DNA from: Candidatus Beckwithbacteria bacterium | GTDB taxonomy: Bacteria > Patescibacteriota > Microgenomatia > UBA1400 > UBA1449 | Reading direction: 5' to 3' | Assembly: GCA_012798485.1 (NCBI GenBank) | Contig: JAAZND010000102.1 | Location: 1 to 61,132, forward strand | DNA: 61,132 bases | Shown: piece after piece, positions 51,733-59,493 of the stretch | How the letters are laid out: every line of letters starts with the position of its first letter | How positions within the stretch are numbered: position 1 is the stretch's first letter | Made by a program: the position numbers and the translations under genes | Notes under the pieces: generated by a model | Told to the model about the DNA's origin: nothing | The model's input: the letters and a program-made list of their open reading frames with translations, nothing else | The model's database searches: none

Positions 51733-52884
51733 TTATGACAATTTTTTTACTATTTCTTTATAAACTTCTTCTGTATCTTGAGTTAATTTTTTCCAATCAA
51801 AATATTCAATATTTTTCATTCCATTCGTTTGTAATCTTTTATATTCTTTATCATTATTTAAAATTATTTTTGTTTGGTCTAAAAAATCATCAAAGTCATT
51901 TTTTTTAAAAACTAATCCTGAGTTTAACTGCTTTTGTAAATAAAGAGAGGTCGGAATATCACTGGCAATAAAGGGAGTTTGTAAAGCTGTTGCTTCTAGA
52001 AGAACAATTCCAAAACCCTCAACTAAAGAAGGATGTAAAAGCAATTTTGACTTTGCTATTTCTTCGTATAATTGCATTGATTTTATATTTTTCACGAATT
52101 CAACTTTTTTATTCAATCTTAACTTACCTGTTAAAAATATTAATTTTTTTTCTTCTGGACCTATTCCAATAATTTTCAGTTTTAACTTGGGAAATTTTTC
52201 TCTAATTTGATTAATTAAATTAATAGTCCAATCAACCCTTTTATAATTAATTAAACGCGAAACTACTATTATTTGATCTTCTTTTTTTATGAATTTAGAT
52301 TTATTAATCAGTTGTAAATCTACGCCACATGCAATAATCTTTATTTTATTCTTAGAAACTCTATTTTTTATCAATTTTTCTTTAACATATAAAGAAATGG
52401 TAATAAATTGATCCCAAGATAATTTTAAAAAAATAAACTCTCCTAACTCGCCAAAAAAACCTAAAAACAATCCAAATTGTTCTTGCCAACTACCTTTTAA
52501 AACATCAGGATACCATGCTACTTTAGGAATTCTTTTGAAAAAGCCAACAAAAAATGCAGGCAAAAAACAAATATAATTTGAGCCTTCAACTAAATCAATT
52601 CTTAATTGTAAACCCTTAAAAAAAGCCAAAAACTGAAAAATCAACCGATCTATTATCGAAAAAATGTTTGCTTCTGTCGATTGTATTTCTCTCCCAAGGC
52701 GATAAATTATCAAATTATCTTTTTGTTCAAATTTTAATTCCTCTTTTCTTCTTCGGCAAATCACAAATACTTGATTTTGTGATGATAAATATTTAGCTAT
52801 ATAAAAACATCTTGTTTCTACTCCGCCAGAAAAAATTTGTTTTTCAGGACTGGTGAAGAATTCTGTAATCAGGAGAATTTTCAT
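51733..52884 (-). CDS. Glycosyltransferase family 4
   Basis: A 383-residue GT4. ILLITEFFTSPEKQIFSGGVETRCF gives the GT-B N-terminus, IIVVSRLINYKRVDWTINL the start of the donor domain, and SLVEGFGIVLLEATALQTPF near residue 290 the E-x7-E motif. It is the first gene of a three-gene minus-strand operon and divergent from a DPM1-like gene (73-nt AT-rich spacer with no clear promoter). An AT-only hairpin lies over its stop codon. Confidence 0.9.
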   Translation of the reverse strand: MKILLITEFFTSPEKQIFSGGVETRCFYIAKYLSSQNQVFVICRRRKEELKFEQKDNLIIYRLGREIQSTEANIFSIIDRLIFQFLAFFKGLQLRIDLVEGSNYICFLPAFFVGFFKRIPKVAWYPDVLKGSWQEQFGLFLGFFGELGEFIFLKLSWDQFITISLYVKEKLIKNRVSKNKIKIIACGVDLQLINKSKFIKKEDQIIVVSRLINYKRVDWTINLINQIREKFPKLKLKIIGIGPEEKKLIFLTGKLRLNKKVEFVKNIKSMQLYEEIAKSKLLLHPSLVEGFGIVLLEATALQTPFIASDIPTSLYLQKQLNSGLVFKKNDFDDFLDQTKIILNNDKEYKRLQTNGMKNIEYFDWKKLTQDTEEVYKEIVKKLS

Positions 52885-52957
52885 AGTTTTATTTTACCCG
52901 AAAATTCATTTTTCTGTTATTATATATTTATCAATCAAATAAAACCCTGTTAAAGCT

Positions 52958-53896
52958 ATGAAAACAGACATCTCTATCATCATTCCAGTCTATAATGAAG
53001 AAGGAAATATCAGTAAACTTTTTCAAAAAATTCAGGCAATTTTTGAAAAAATTGATAAAACATGGGAAATAATCTTTATTAACGATGGCAGTTCTGATAA
53101 AAGTGAAGCAGAAATTCTTAATCTTTCCAAAAATAATCCTCAAATTAAACTTATTTCTTTTGTCCGAAATTTTGGTCAAACAGCTGCTTGGTCTGCTGGT
53201 TTCGATTATGCTCAAGGCAAAATCTTAATTACTATGGATGCAGATTTACAAAATGATCCAGAAGACATCCCTATGATGCTTGAAATTATGGAGAAAGAAA
53301 AAGCTGATATTGTCAATGGCTGGAGGAAAAATCGCCAAGATCCATTTTTAAGATCAATTGTCTCTAAAATGGCTAATAAAATTATCAACTGGATGATGGA
53401 GTCAAACATCAAAGATTCCGGTTGTTCTCTTCGAATTATCAAAAAATCTGCTATTCAAGATTTAAAACTTTATGGTGAGATGCACCGTCTGCTGCCTTTT
53501 TTACTGGCTGGATACGGAGCTAAAACTATTCAAATTCCAGTTAAACATCACCCTCGCATTATTGGTAAATCAAAATATGGTTTTTCTCGTACTTTCAAGG
53601 TTTTGCTTGACATGATTACTATCAAATTTCTCATTTCTTATCAGACCAAACCAATATATATGTTTGGTCAAGTTGGTTTTGGTTTTCTAGTTTTGAGTGT
53701 GTTAACAGCCTTATTGGTCATTGTGAGAAGAATCTTTTTTAATGGAGCTTGGATTTCTCCTTTATTTTTTGTCATGTCCAATTTTTTTACCGTTGGAATT
53801 TTATGTGTGTTAATGGGACTTTTGGCTGAAATTCAAGTACGCTCATGGTTTGAAGGGACTGGTAAAAAACCTTATCTAATCAAAAAAATGTCTTAA
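52958..53896 (+). CDS. GT2 polyprenyl-phosphate glycosyltransferase (DPM1/GtrB-like)
   Basis: A 312-residue protein with a GT-A domain (ISIIIPVYNEEGNISKLF, IIFINDGSSDKS, ITMDADLQNDPEDIP) and two C-terminal membrane helices at about 230-250 and 265-290. It would load a sugar onto undecaprenyl phosphate. HPRIIGKSKYGFSRTFKVLLD is the typical juxtamembrane segment. It precedes asnB by 17 nt. The GT-C transferases in this window are the natural users of such lipid-linked donors. Confidence 0.91.
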   Translation: MKTDISIIIPVYNEEGNISKLFQKIQAIFEKIDKTWEIIFINDGSSDKSEAEILNLSKNNPQIKLISFVRNFGQTAAWSAGFDYAQGKILITMDADLQNDPEDIPMMLEIMEKEKADIVNGWRKNRQDPFLRSIVSKMANKIINWMMESNIKDSGCSLRIIKKSAIQDLKLYGEMHRLLPFLLAGYGAKTIQIPVKHHPRIIGKSKYGFSRTFKVLLDMITIKFLISYQTKPIYMFGQVGFGFLVLSVLTALLVIVRRIFFNGAWISPLFFVMSNFFTVGILCVLMGLLAEIQVRSWFEGTGKKPYLIKKMS

Positions 53897-53913
53897 TTAT
53901 TTTCCAAACTTTT

Positions 53914-55818
53914 ATGTGTGGTATCACTGGCTTTGCAAACTTCAACAATCAATCTCCTGATCGCAAAATTATTCAAGATATGACTAATGCCATCATTCAT
54001 CGTGGTCCAGATGATGGGGGAACTGAAGTAAAACAAAATGTAGCTTTTGGGAATCGCAGACTTGCAATCATTGATTTGTCAAAAAATGGGCATATGCCCA
54101 TGTGGTCAACGGATAAAAATTTTCTCATTACTTATAATGGCGAAATCTATAATTTTTTAAGTTTGAAAAAACTATTACAGCAAAAAGGCTACAAATTTTT
54201 TTCTAATTCCGACACTGAAGTAATTTTAAATTTATACCAGGAATTTGGGCAAAAAAGTATCACAATGTTCAAAGGTATGTTTGTTTTTGCCATTTTTGAT
54301 TGTAAAAAACAAGAACTTTTTTTGGCTCGTGATCATTTTGGTATTAAACCTTTACATTACTTTCTTAATGATAAAATTTTTATTTTTGGTTCAGAAATAA
54401 AATCTATTTTACTCCACCCTGAAATAAAAAGAGAAATCAACCCAACTGCCATTTCTCATTATTTTTCTCTTGGTTTTGGTTGTATTGCTTCTCCAGAAAC
54501 AATTTTTAAAAATATTAAAAAATTACCTCCAGGACATTTTGCTATCTTAAAGAATAAAAAATTAAAAATTCAAAATTATTGGAATTTAGCAAATATTAAA
54601 CAACAGAAAATCGATTATAAAGAGGCAGCTGACAAAATAAAAAATTTGCTTGAAAACTCAGTCAAAGAGCAACTAGTTTCTGATGTTCCTCTTGGCTGTT
54701 TTTTATCAGGAGGGATTGATTCTTCTTTGATTAGCACTTTTACCTCGCAGCATACTAGTCATAAACTCAAAACTTTGTCAATTGGTTTTGAGGATAAAAA
54801 TTTTGACGAAAGTAGATATGCAGAGCAGGTAGCAAAACATTTGCAAACCGAACATTATCACAAATCTTTCAAAATCACAGAACTTTTGCAAACTTTACCC
54901 AAAGTTATAGAGAAACTCGATGAACCTTTTGCTGATGCCTCAATTTTACCTACTTTTCTTTTATCAGAATTTACCAAAGAAAATGTCACAGTTTCACTTT
55001 CCGGAGATGGTGGCGATGAAATTTTTGCCGGCTACCCTACTTATATTGCTCATCATTTTGCCAATATTTTTAATAAATTTCCATCATCTTTAAATAATAT
55101 TTTCAAAAACCTAGCTTATCTTTCTTCTGACTTTCTCAAAATTTTACCAGTAGCTTCTCATGCTCCCAGTTTATCGATGAAAATGAAAATTGATAAATTT
55201 ATTGATGGACTAGATAAAAATCCGGCAAAACAATATCTTAATTATATGGCTCCGCTTAATACAGATTTAAAAAATAGTTTAATTAAAAATCACAAAGAAA
55301 AAGCCTTAATTCATACCCAAAATTTATTAGATAAAGTCAAAAATTGGGATAAACAAAGCCAGTTGCAATATTTGGATTTCTATCTTTATATGATAGAAGA
55401 TTGTCTGGTCAAAACTGACCGAGCCAGTTCTTTTAATTCTTTGGAGGTCAGGCCGCCATTTTTAGATAAGGATTTAGTTGAATTTGCTTTTTCTCTGCCT
55501 GCAAATTATAAATTTGATCCAGTAAATTTAACACTTAAAAAAATTCTTAAAACTGCCACCAAAGATCTTTTGCCCCAAAATATTATTGATAGACCCAAAA
55601 AAGGTTTTGGTATTCCAACACATCTTTGGCTCAAAAATGAACTAAATCAAACTCTAAAAGATCTGAATAGTAAAGAAAGGATTGAAAAACAGGGTTTATT
55701 TAATTATCAATTTATCAAGGATAAAATTGAAGAACACGGAAATAATAAATATGATCATCGTTTATTTTTATGGAGCCTACTTATCTTCCAGCTTTGGTGG
55801 GATAAATGGATGAAATAA
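53914..55818 (+). CDS. asnB: Glutamine-hydrolysing asparagine synthetase
   Basis: A 634-residue two-domain amidotransferase. Cys2 is the glutaminase nucleophile (MCGITGFANF), with NRRLAIIDLS and YNGEIYNF in the class II glutaminase domain. The synthetase domain has the PPi loop FLSGGIDSSLIS near residue 264, and SLSGDGGDEIFAGYP and RPPFLDKDLVEFA follow. It is full length. AsnB homologues in glycan loci often amidate uronic acids, and this window encodes UDP-GlcA-processing enzymes. Free asparagine synthesis is the alternative. It lies between the DPM1-like gene and the peptidase gene (4-nt gap). Confidence 0.94.
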   Translation: MCGITGFANFNNQSPDRKIIQDMTNAIIHRGPDDGGTEVKQNVAFGNRRLAIIDLSKNGHMPMWSTDKNFLITYNGEIYNFLSLKKLLQQKGYKFFSNSDTEVILNLYQEFGQKSITMFKGMFVFAIFDCKKQELFLARDHFGIKPLHYFLNDKIFIFGSEIKSILLHPEIKREINPTAISHYFSLGFGCIASPETIFKNIKKLPPGHFAILKNKKLKIQNYWNLANIKQQKIDYKEAADKIKNLLENSVKEQLVSDVPLGCFLSGGIDSSLISTFTSQHTSHKLKTLSIGFEDKNFDESRYAEQVAKHLQTEHYHKSFKITELLQTLPKVIEKLDEPFADASILPTFLLSEFTKENVTVSLSGDGGDEIFAGYPTYIAHHFANIFNKFPSSLNNIFKNLAYLSSDFLKILPVASHAPSLSMKMKIDKFIDGLDKNPAKQYLNYMAPLNTDLKNSLIKNHKEKALIHTQNLLDKVKNWDKQSQLQYLDFYLYMIEDCLVKTDRASSFNSLEVRPPFLDKDLVEFAFSLPANYKFDPVNLTLKKILKTATKDLLPQNIIDRPKKGFGIPTHLWLKNELNQTLKDLNSKERIEKQGLFNYQFIKDKIEEHGNNKYDHRLFLWSLLIFQLWWDKWMK

Positions 55819-55822
55819 ATAT

Positions 55823-56751
55823 ATGAATAATCTTAAACTTTTAAAACAATTACTGCTTATTGGTCCAAGATGCGCAGACAAAGAAATTGTAGCTGTTAAA
55901 ATTATTGCCGATTATTTAGAAAGTTTAAAAATTACTTATAAACTTCAAACCTTTAACAGTTTTTTTCCTTTGTGTGAAAATAAAAGGTTAATTGTTGATC
56001 ATGAAGAAATCTCATGTCTAGGCAGTAGTTTAGTTAGCGGTACTATTCCCAATAATCAATTTCTGTTTAGCCATTTGGGATCTATTCCTGATAATCTGCC
56101 TTATAATCTTGCCTATAGTCCTCTGACAGACGAAATTAGTGTAGTCGATCATTTTGAAGTTCCCAGTTTAACCATTTCCAGAAATGATATCTTGAAAATT
56201 TTAATGGCAAAAGAGATTAAAGGTGAAATCAAAGTCAGAAAACAAAAATTTGACTCAGCCAATATTCTAGTTGGTAATTTAACTAAACCTAAAAATATTA
56301 TTTTTGCACATTTTGATTCTATTATCGGTCAAGGAGCTTCTGACAACGCTGCTGCTATTTTGGTTTTGGTAAACTTAATAACTCAAAATGTTAATATATT
56401 AACAAATTCATTGTTTGTTTTTTGTGGTAATGAAGAAATGTCTTATGATAGTTATAAAAAAAGCGGCTATGGTTTCAGGGTTTTTGAAAGTATATATAGT
56501 CAAATTTTAAAAAGTTGTCAAAAAGTCTATGTTTTAGATGGCTTAGGAATAACCGAGCCAGCTTTTAGCCAGAAAGGGTTAGATTGGGTTTTACAATTAA
56601 AAATGTTAAGTCAAATAGAACAAAAAATTTCTGGCTTCAGGGTGATCAAAATAAAGTTATGCAATTTTTTCACACTAAAAAAGATGTAGTAAAAAACCTA
56701 AGTAATAAATATCTAAAAGCTACGGAAATACTACTTAGAAATAGTTTATAA
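55823..56751 (+). pseudogene. M28-like zinc peptidase, frameshifted near the C-terminus
   Basis: The frame from 55823 encodes 288 residues. Candidate metal ligands lie in IIFAHFDSIIGQG (His and Asp near residue 162), ASDNAAAILVLVN (Asp near 174) and CGNEEMSYD (Glu-Glu near 205), as in M28 aminopeptidases. After SQIEQ the sense is lost. Shifting at the six-A run 56622-56627 (one A more) gives a coherent tail GDQNKVMQFFHTKKDVVKNL ending with TAA at 56749-56751, where a terminal metal-binding His is expected. The frame position does not form a canonical slippery heptamer, so a one-base deletion or sequencing error is the simplest explanation. It follows asnB by 4 nt. Confidence 0.7.
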
Positions 56752-56783
56752 AAGTGGCGGGCTTTTAGCCCGCCACTTTTATT
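56750..56783. terminator. Strong bidirectional intrinsic terminator
   Basis: A perfect 13-bp stem AAAAGTGGCGGGC (56750-56762) / GCCCGCCACTTTT (56768-56780) with a TTTTA loop. The flanking A-run and T-run make it work in both directions, ending the asnB-peptidase transcript and the hsp20 transcript. It is by far the most GC-rich stem at a gene end in the window. Confidence 0.92.
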
Positions 56784-56784
56784 A

Positions 56785-57198
56785 TTAACTTGCCTTTACC
56801 TTAATTTTTTTAGGCTGAGTTTGTGGATGTTTGGCAAAGGTAATTTTCATAATCCCATTTTTACTCGTAGCTTCTGGTTCTTTGGTTGGATCTACTTCTA
56901 TAGGTAGCATAGTTTTGTATTGAAATGTCGTGGTAGCTGAACGATAATATTTTTTCTTTTTATCTTCTTCAGTTTCTTTCTTTTCTCCTTTAATCCAAAG
57001 CATCCCTTTATCAAAAGTAATTTCTACGTCTTCTGGATTTATACCTGGAACGGCAGCTTCTACATAAACATTTTTCTCATCTTCAGAAATTGATAATCCA
57101 CTTGGCATAGTACTTACAGCCATTTCTTCATCATCCCAATCAAACCATCGAAAAGCAGGCATATTCCAAAAATTTCTTAAAGCTAAATCTCTAGCCAT
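56785..57198 (-). CDS. Small heat-shock protein (Hsp20/alpha-crystallin)
   Basis: An ATP-independent holdase chaperone of 137 residues. The alpha-crystallin domain (about 35-125) shows LSISEDEKNVYVEAAVPG, VEITFDKGMLWIKGEKKE and the C-terminal strand NGIMKITFAKHPQ, although the usual final IXI motif appears only as KIKV. The ATG at 57198 is set by a textbook Shine-Dalgarno (AAGGAGGTGAG, 4 bases upstream). An in-frame GTG at 57207 lies within that site and is rejected. It is a single-gene unit with its own promoter, a CIRCE-like operator and a strong terminator, unlike the glycan genes around it. Confidence 0.95.
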   Translation of the reverse strand: MARDLALRNFWNMPAFRWFDWDDEEMAVSTMPSGLSISEDEKNVYVEAAVPGINPEDVEITFDKGMLWIKGEKKETEEDKKKKYYRSATTTFQYKTMLPIEVDPTKEPEATSKNGIMKITFAKHPQTQPKKIKVKAS

Positions 57199-57227
57199 AT
57201 TACTCACCTCCTTTCATTAATAAAAAT

Positions 57228-57256
57228 ATTATATTGTAAATTTTTTATTTTAGCAA
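57228..57256 (-). promoter_or_regulatory. Sigma-70-type promoter of hsp20
   Basis: On the minus strand, TTGCTA (57251-57256) and a perfect TATAAT (57228-57233) are spaced by exactly 17 bases. The -10 box ends 29 bases before the ATG, leaving room for the AAGGAGGTGAG ribosome-binding site. Confidence 0.72.
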
Positions 57257-57276
57257 TATCACTTATTGATTGCTAA
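57250..57276. promoter_or_regulatory. CIRCE-like operator (HrcA site) at hsp20
   Basis: The inverted repeat TTAGCAATA-N9-GATTGCTAA has exactly the CIRCE geometry (9-9-9) and matches the consensus arms TTAGCACTC and GAGTGCTAA at 15 of 18 positions. It covers the -35 hexamer of the hsp20 promoter, where bound HrcA repressor would block transcription until heat shock. No hrcA gene is in the window. Confidence 0.7.
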
Positions 57277-57354
57277 TTAATTTATTTTAAAATAAAAAGA
57301 TGAAAAAATAATGAAAAAACTCGTATTTTTTAAGATATAATTAACTTATAATAA

Positions 57355-58047
57355 TTTATCCAAAATGTAAAATATATTCGCTATTCAATAAAAAAAAGCA
57401 AAGACCAAATCTCTATTTGTCAGCATTGTAGTTATCAACAAAATTTCCAATTCCCAAAATATCAAAATTATCTTAAGCAAAAATATAATAAAAAAAGAAC
57501 AGAAGATAATGACCCTCTTTTAAAGAAAACCATTGAAATTTTAAAAATTAAAACAACAGATGTTGTCTTGGATTATGGCTGTAGAGCTGGAGATTACTTA
57601 AACGCTAGTAAAAAATATAGTCAAAATTTAATTGGAATAGATATAGATATTCAGCCCGCACAAAAACGCTATCCTCAAATCAAATTTATTAAACAAAAAG
57701 GAGAAAAAATAAAGCTTCAATCTAATTCAATTAATCAAATTATCTGTATAAATACAATTGAAAATATTTATGATTTTGAATTTTGTTTACAAGAATTTGT
57801 CAGAATTTTAAAACCCAATGGAAAACTATTTATAACTACCGCAGATCATAATTTTTTATTCTATTCCCTGATACTACTCATATTATTGAATGGAATAAAC
57901 AAGAATTTGAAAAACTAATTAGTAAATATTTTAAGATAAAAAAATCTTTTAGTTATGGCTCTTTTTTTAATCTTTATCCTTTAAATATGTTGCTTGTCAA
58001 AATTTTAAAACCGGAATTATGTATCCTGGCACAAAAATCATCTTAAA
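57355..58047 (+). pseudogene. Degraded SAM methyltransferase with zinc-knuckle N-terminus
   Basis: An open frame from 57355 has no usable start codon. An ATG at 57365 is followed at once by TAA and would need one extra base to enter the frame. The frame encodes ICQHCSYQQNF and then the methyltransferase core VVLDYGCRAGDYLNAS, INQIICINTIENIYDF and LKPNGKLFITTADHN. At 57852-57858 (T TTT TTA) the frame must shift by -1 to continue LFPDTTHIIEWNKQEFEKL and end with the TAA at 58045-58047. The unshifted frame ends at 57918. With two lesions the gene is probably dead, unless the sequence has base losses. It overlaps the acylphosphatase gene end by 10 nt, tail to tail. Confidence 0.7.
57852..57858 (+). 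other. Candidate -1 slippery heptamer U_UUU_UUA
   Basis: The zero-frame codons are AAT TTT TTA, which gives the X_XXY_YYZ phase of the well-known U UUU UUA slippery site. A -1 slip here restores the conserved methyltransferase C-terminus. A single missing T explains it too, and no strong downstream stem is seen. Confidence 0.3.
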
Positions 58048-58310
58048 ATTTCAAAGCTTGCAAAATTTTTGATCTTAACTTCTTCTATTTTGAAATCCTG
58101 AACTTTAGCATTTCTTGGCCCTTGTTTAATTTTTACTAAAAATTCTTCAATATTTGGAGTATCGCCTTCAATTTCTAAATAAACACTTCCATTAATTTGA
58201 TTCTTAACAAATCCTGACAAATTGAATTTGGTAGCTAAAGATTTGACAAAAAAACGAAAACCAACTCCTTGAACCCTGCCAGTAATAGTAATATTAAGAT
58301 GCTTTTTCAT
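58038..58310 (-). CDS. acyP: Acylphosphatase
   Basis: A small 90-residue enzyme that hydrolyses acyl phosphates. The active-site loop GRVQGVGFRFFV (residues 12-23, catalytic Arg20 in the acyP loop) and the conserved Asn in FVKNQINGSV (near residue 38) are intact, and the length matches the family. It is the last gene of the minus-strand group from the window's right end. Its start overlaps a small hypothetical gene by 17 nt. Confidence 0.95.
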   Translation of the reverse strand: MKKHLNITITGRVQGVGFRFFVKSLATKFNLSGFVKNQINGSVYLEIEGDTPNIEEFLVKIKQGPRNAKVQDFKIEEVKIKNFASFEILR

Positions 58311-58449
58311 TAGCTTTCTTTAAAAAATTATTATTTTTTACCAAAATTTTCTCTTTTATTTTCCCAGCAAATTGGTCGCGAGCAGATTTAAGAAACCATC
58401 TTGGAGTTCTAAAATTAAGTGAAAAAAAATGAGCTTTAAAATTTTTCAT
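58294..58449 (-). CDS. Small basic protein, hypothetical (51 aa)
   Basis: A 51-residue frame starting MKNFKAHFFSLNFRTPRWFL and ending NFLKKANEKAS. It has no membrane helix, is strongly basic, and is of unknown family. It begins 2 bases after the DUF2304 stop and overlaps acyP by 17 nt, filling what would otherwise be a 141-bp gap in a tightly packed operon. This packing is the main reason to believe it. It could be chance in AT-rich DNA. Confidence 0.45.
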   Translation of the reverse strand: MKNFKAHFFSLNFRTPRWFLKSARDQFAGKIKEKILVKNNNFLKKANEKAS

Positions 58450-58451
58450 TT

Positions 58452-58802
58452 TCACTTTTGTTTATTTTTCTCTTCCATGAGAGCAATCTCTCTTACTAAT
58501 TTAGAAATATCATGACGAACATTTTCCATATTTACATTAATTCTAAAAATTAAATAAAACAAAATCAATAAGGCGCAATATACTGCCAAGTCACTGCCTC
58601 TGCCAACCCCAACTAAATGAGCAAAATAAGTTAAAGAATCAGGATAAAAAATCACAAAAACTCCAGCCAGCCAAAAACCTGTCCAAAAAAGAAAATCTCC
58701 CAGTTTTACTGTATTTTCTTTAAATCTTAACCAGACTCTGGAAATCGGCCATAAAAAAGCAACAAAAAGTAAAATTTGGATTGGCAAATAATTAAAATTC
58801 AT
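58452..58802 (-). CDS. DUF2304 membrane protein
   Basis: A 116-residue protein with three hydrophobic segments (about 7-25, 37-55, 72-90) and a charged, probably coiled-coil C-terminus (INVNMENVRHDISKLVREIA). The WLRFKENTVKLGDFLFW and GVGRGSDLAVY segments are characteristic of DUF2304. These proteins commonly sit beside DPM1-like GT2 enzymes, as here (1-nt gap), and may anchor or regulate them at the membrane. That role is inferred from association. Confidence 0.88.
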   Translation of the reverse strand: MNFNYLPIQILLFVAFLWPISRVWLRFKENTVKLGDFLFWTGFWLAGVFVIFYPDSLTYFAHLVGVGRGSDLAVYCALLILFYLIFRINVNMENVRHDISKLVREIALMEEKNKQK

Positions 58803-58803
58803 A

Positions 58804-59493
58804 TTATCTAAATAATCTCAAAAATAATTTTATTAAAATATTAATACTATTTAAATTTCGCTGACCTTTCTGTCTAGAGTACTCGGTATAGATTACTTTA
58901 ATCGGAACTTCACAAAATTGCAAATGGTTTTTTTTAATCTCAGCAAAAATTTCAGTTGAGACCTCCATTCTTTGCGTTTTTAGATTTAACAAAGTTAAAG
59001 CTTTTTTATTAAAAACTCTAAAACCAGATTGAGAGTCTGTAGTCCAAATCCCAAAAAGAAGCAATGTGATTAGACTACTTAAAAAATTAATCACCACTCT
59101 ATCAAAAGGCATATCTCGATACTTGGACATTCGAGAACCAATAACTACATCAGCCTGATTGGCTAAAACTGGTTTGATTGCTTTGGGAATGTCAGTAAAA
59201 CTATGTTGACCATCACTATCCATAGTCAGAGCCAAATCAAAATTGTTTTTTTTGGCAAATTCCAATCCGGTAGCCAAAGCACCACCAAGTCCCCGATTAA
59301 TAATATGATGTAAAACAATTACTTTTGCTTTTTGTGCAATCTCCAAAGTATCATCACTACTTCCATCATCAATTACTAAAATAGAAATATCTAGATCTTT
59401 CAACTTCGTTCTAATGAAATCTTGTAAATCTATTAAAACCTTACCTATTACTTGGGCTTCATTATATGCTGGTAAAATAATACAAAGTTTCAT
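58804..59493 (-). CDS. GT2, DPM1-like polyprenyl-phosphate mannosyltransferase (soluble type)
   Basis: A 229-residue GT-A protein without membrane helices. IILPAYNEAQVIGKVLIDL, ILVIDDGSSDDTLEIA, NRGLGGALATGLEFAKK and ALTMDSDGQHSFTDIPK are exact DPM1-family motifs, as is VVIGSRMSKYRDMPFDR. Lacking its own anchor, it may rely on the adjacent DUF2304 protein. The polyprenyl-phosphate sugar it makes could feed the PIG-V-like transferase encoded two genes upstream. Its start overlaps the epimerase stop (ATGA). Confidence 0.92.
   Translation of the reverse strand: MKLCIILPAYNEAQVIGKVLIDLQDFIRTKLKDLDISILVIDDGSSDDTLEIAQKAKVIVLHHIINRGLGGALATGLEFAKKNNFDLALTMDSDGQHSFTDIPKAIKPVLANQADVVIGSRMSKYRDMPFDRVVINFLSSLITLLLFGIWTTDSQSGFRVFNKKALTLLNLKTQRMEVSTEIFAEIKKNHLQFCEVPIKVIYTEYSRQKGQRNLNSINILIKLFLRLFR

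Noticed and set aside
51724..51747. Perfect 10-bp hairpin AAAAAATTGT/ACAATTTTTT as a terminator
   Set aside because: The stem has only two G/C pairs, lies over a stop codon inside an apparently continuous operon and such palindromes are expected by chance in very AT-rich DNA.
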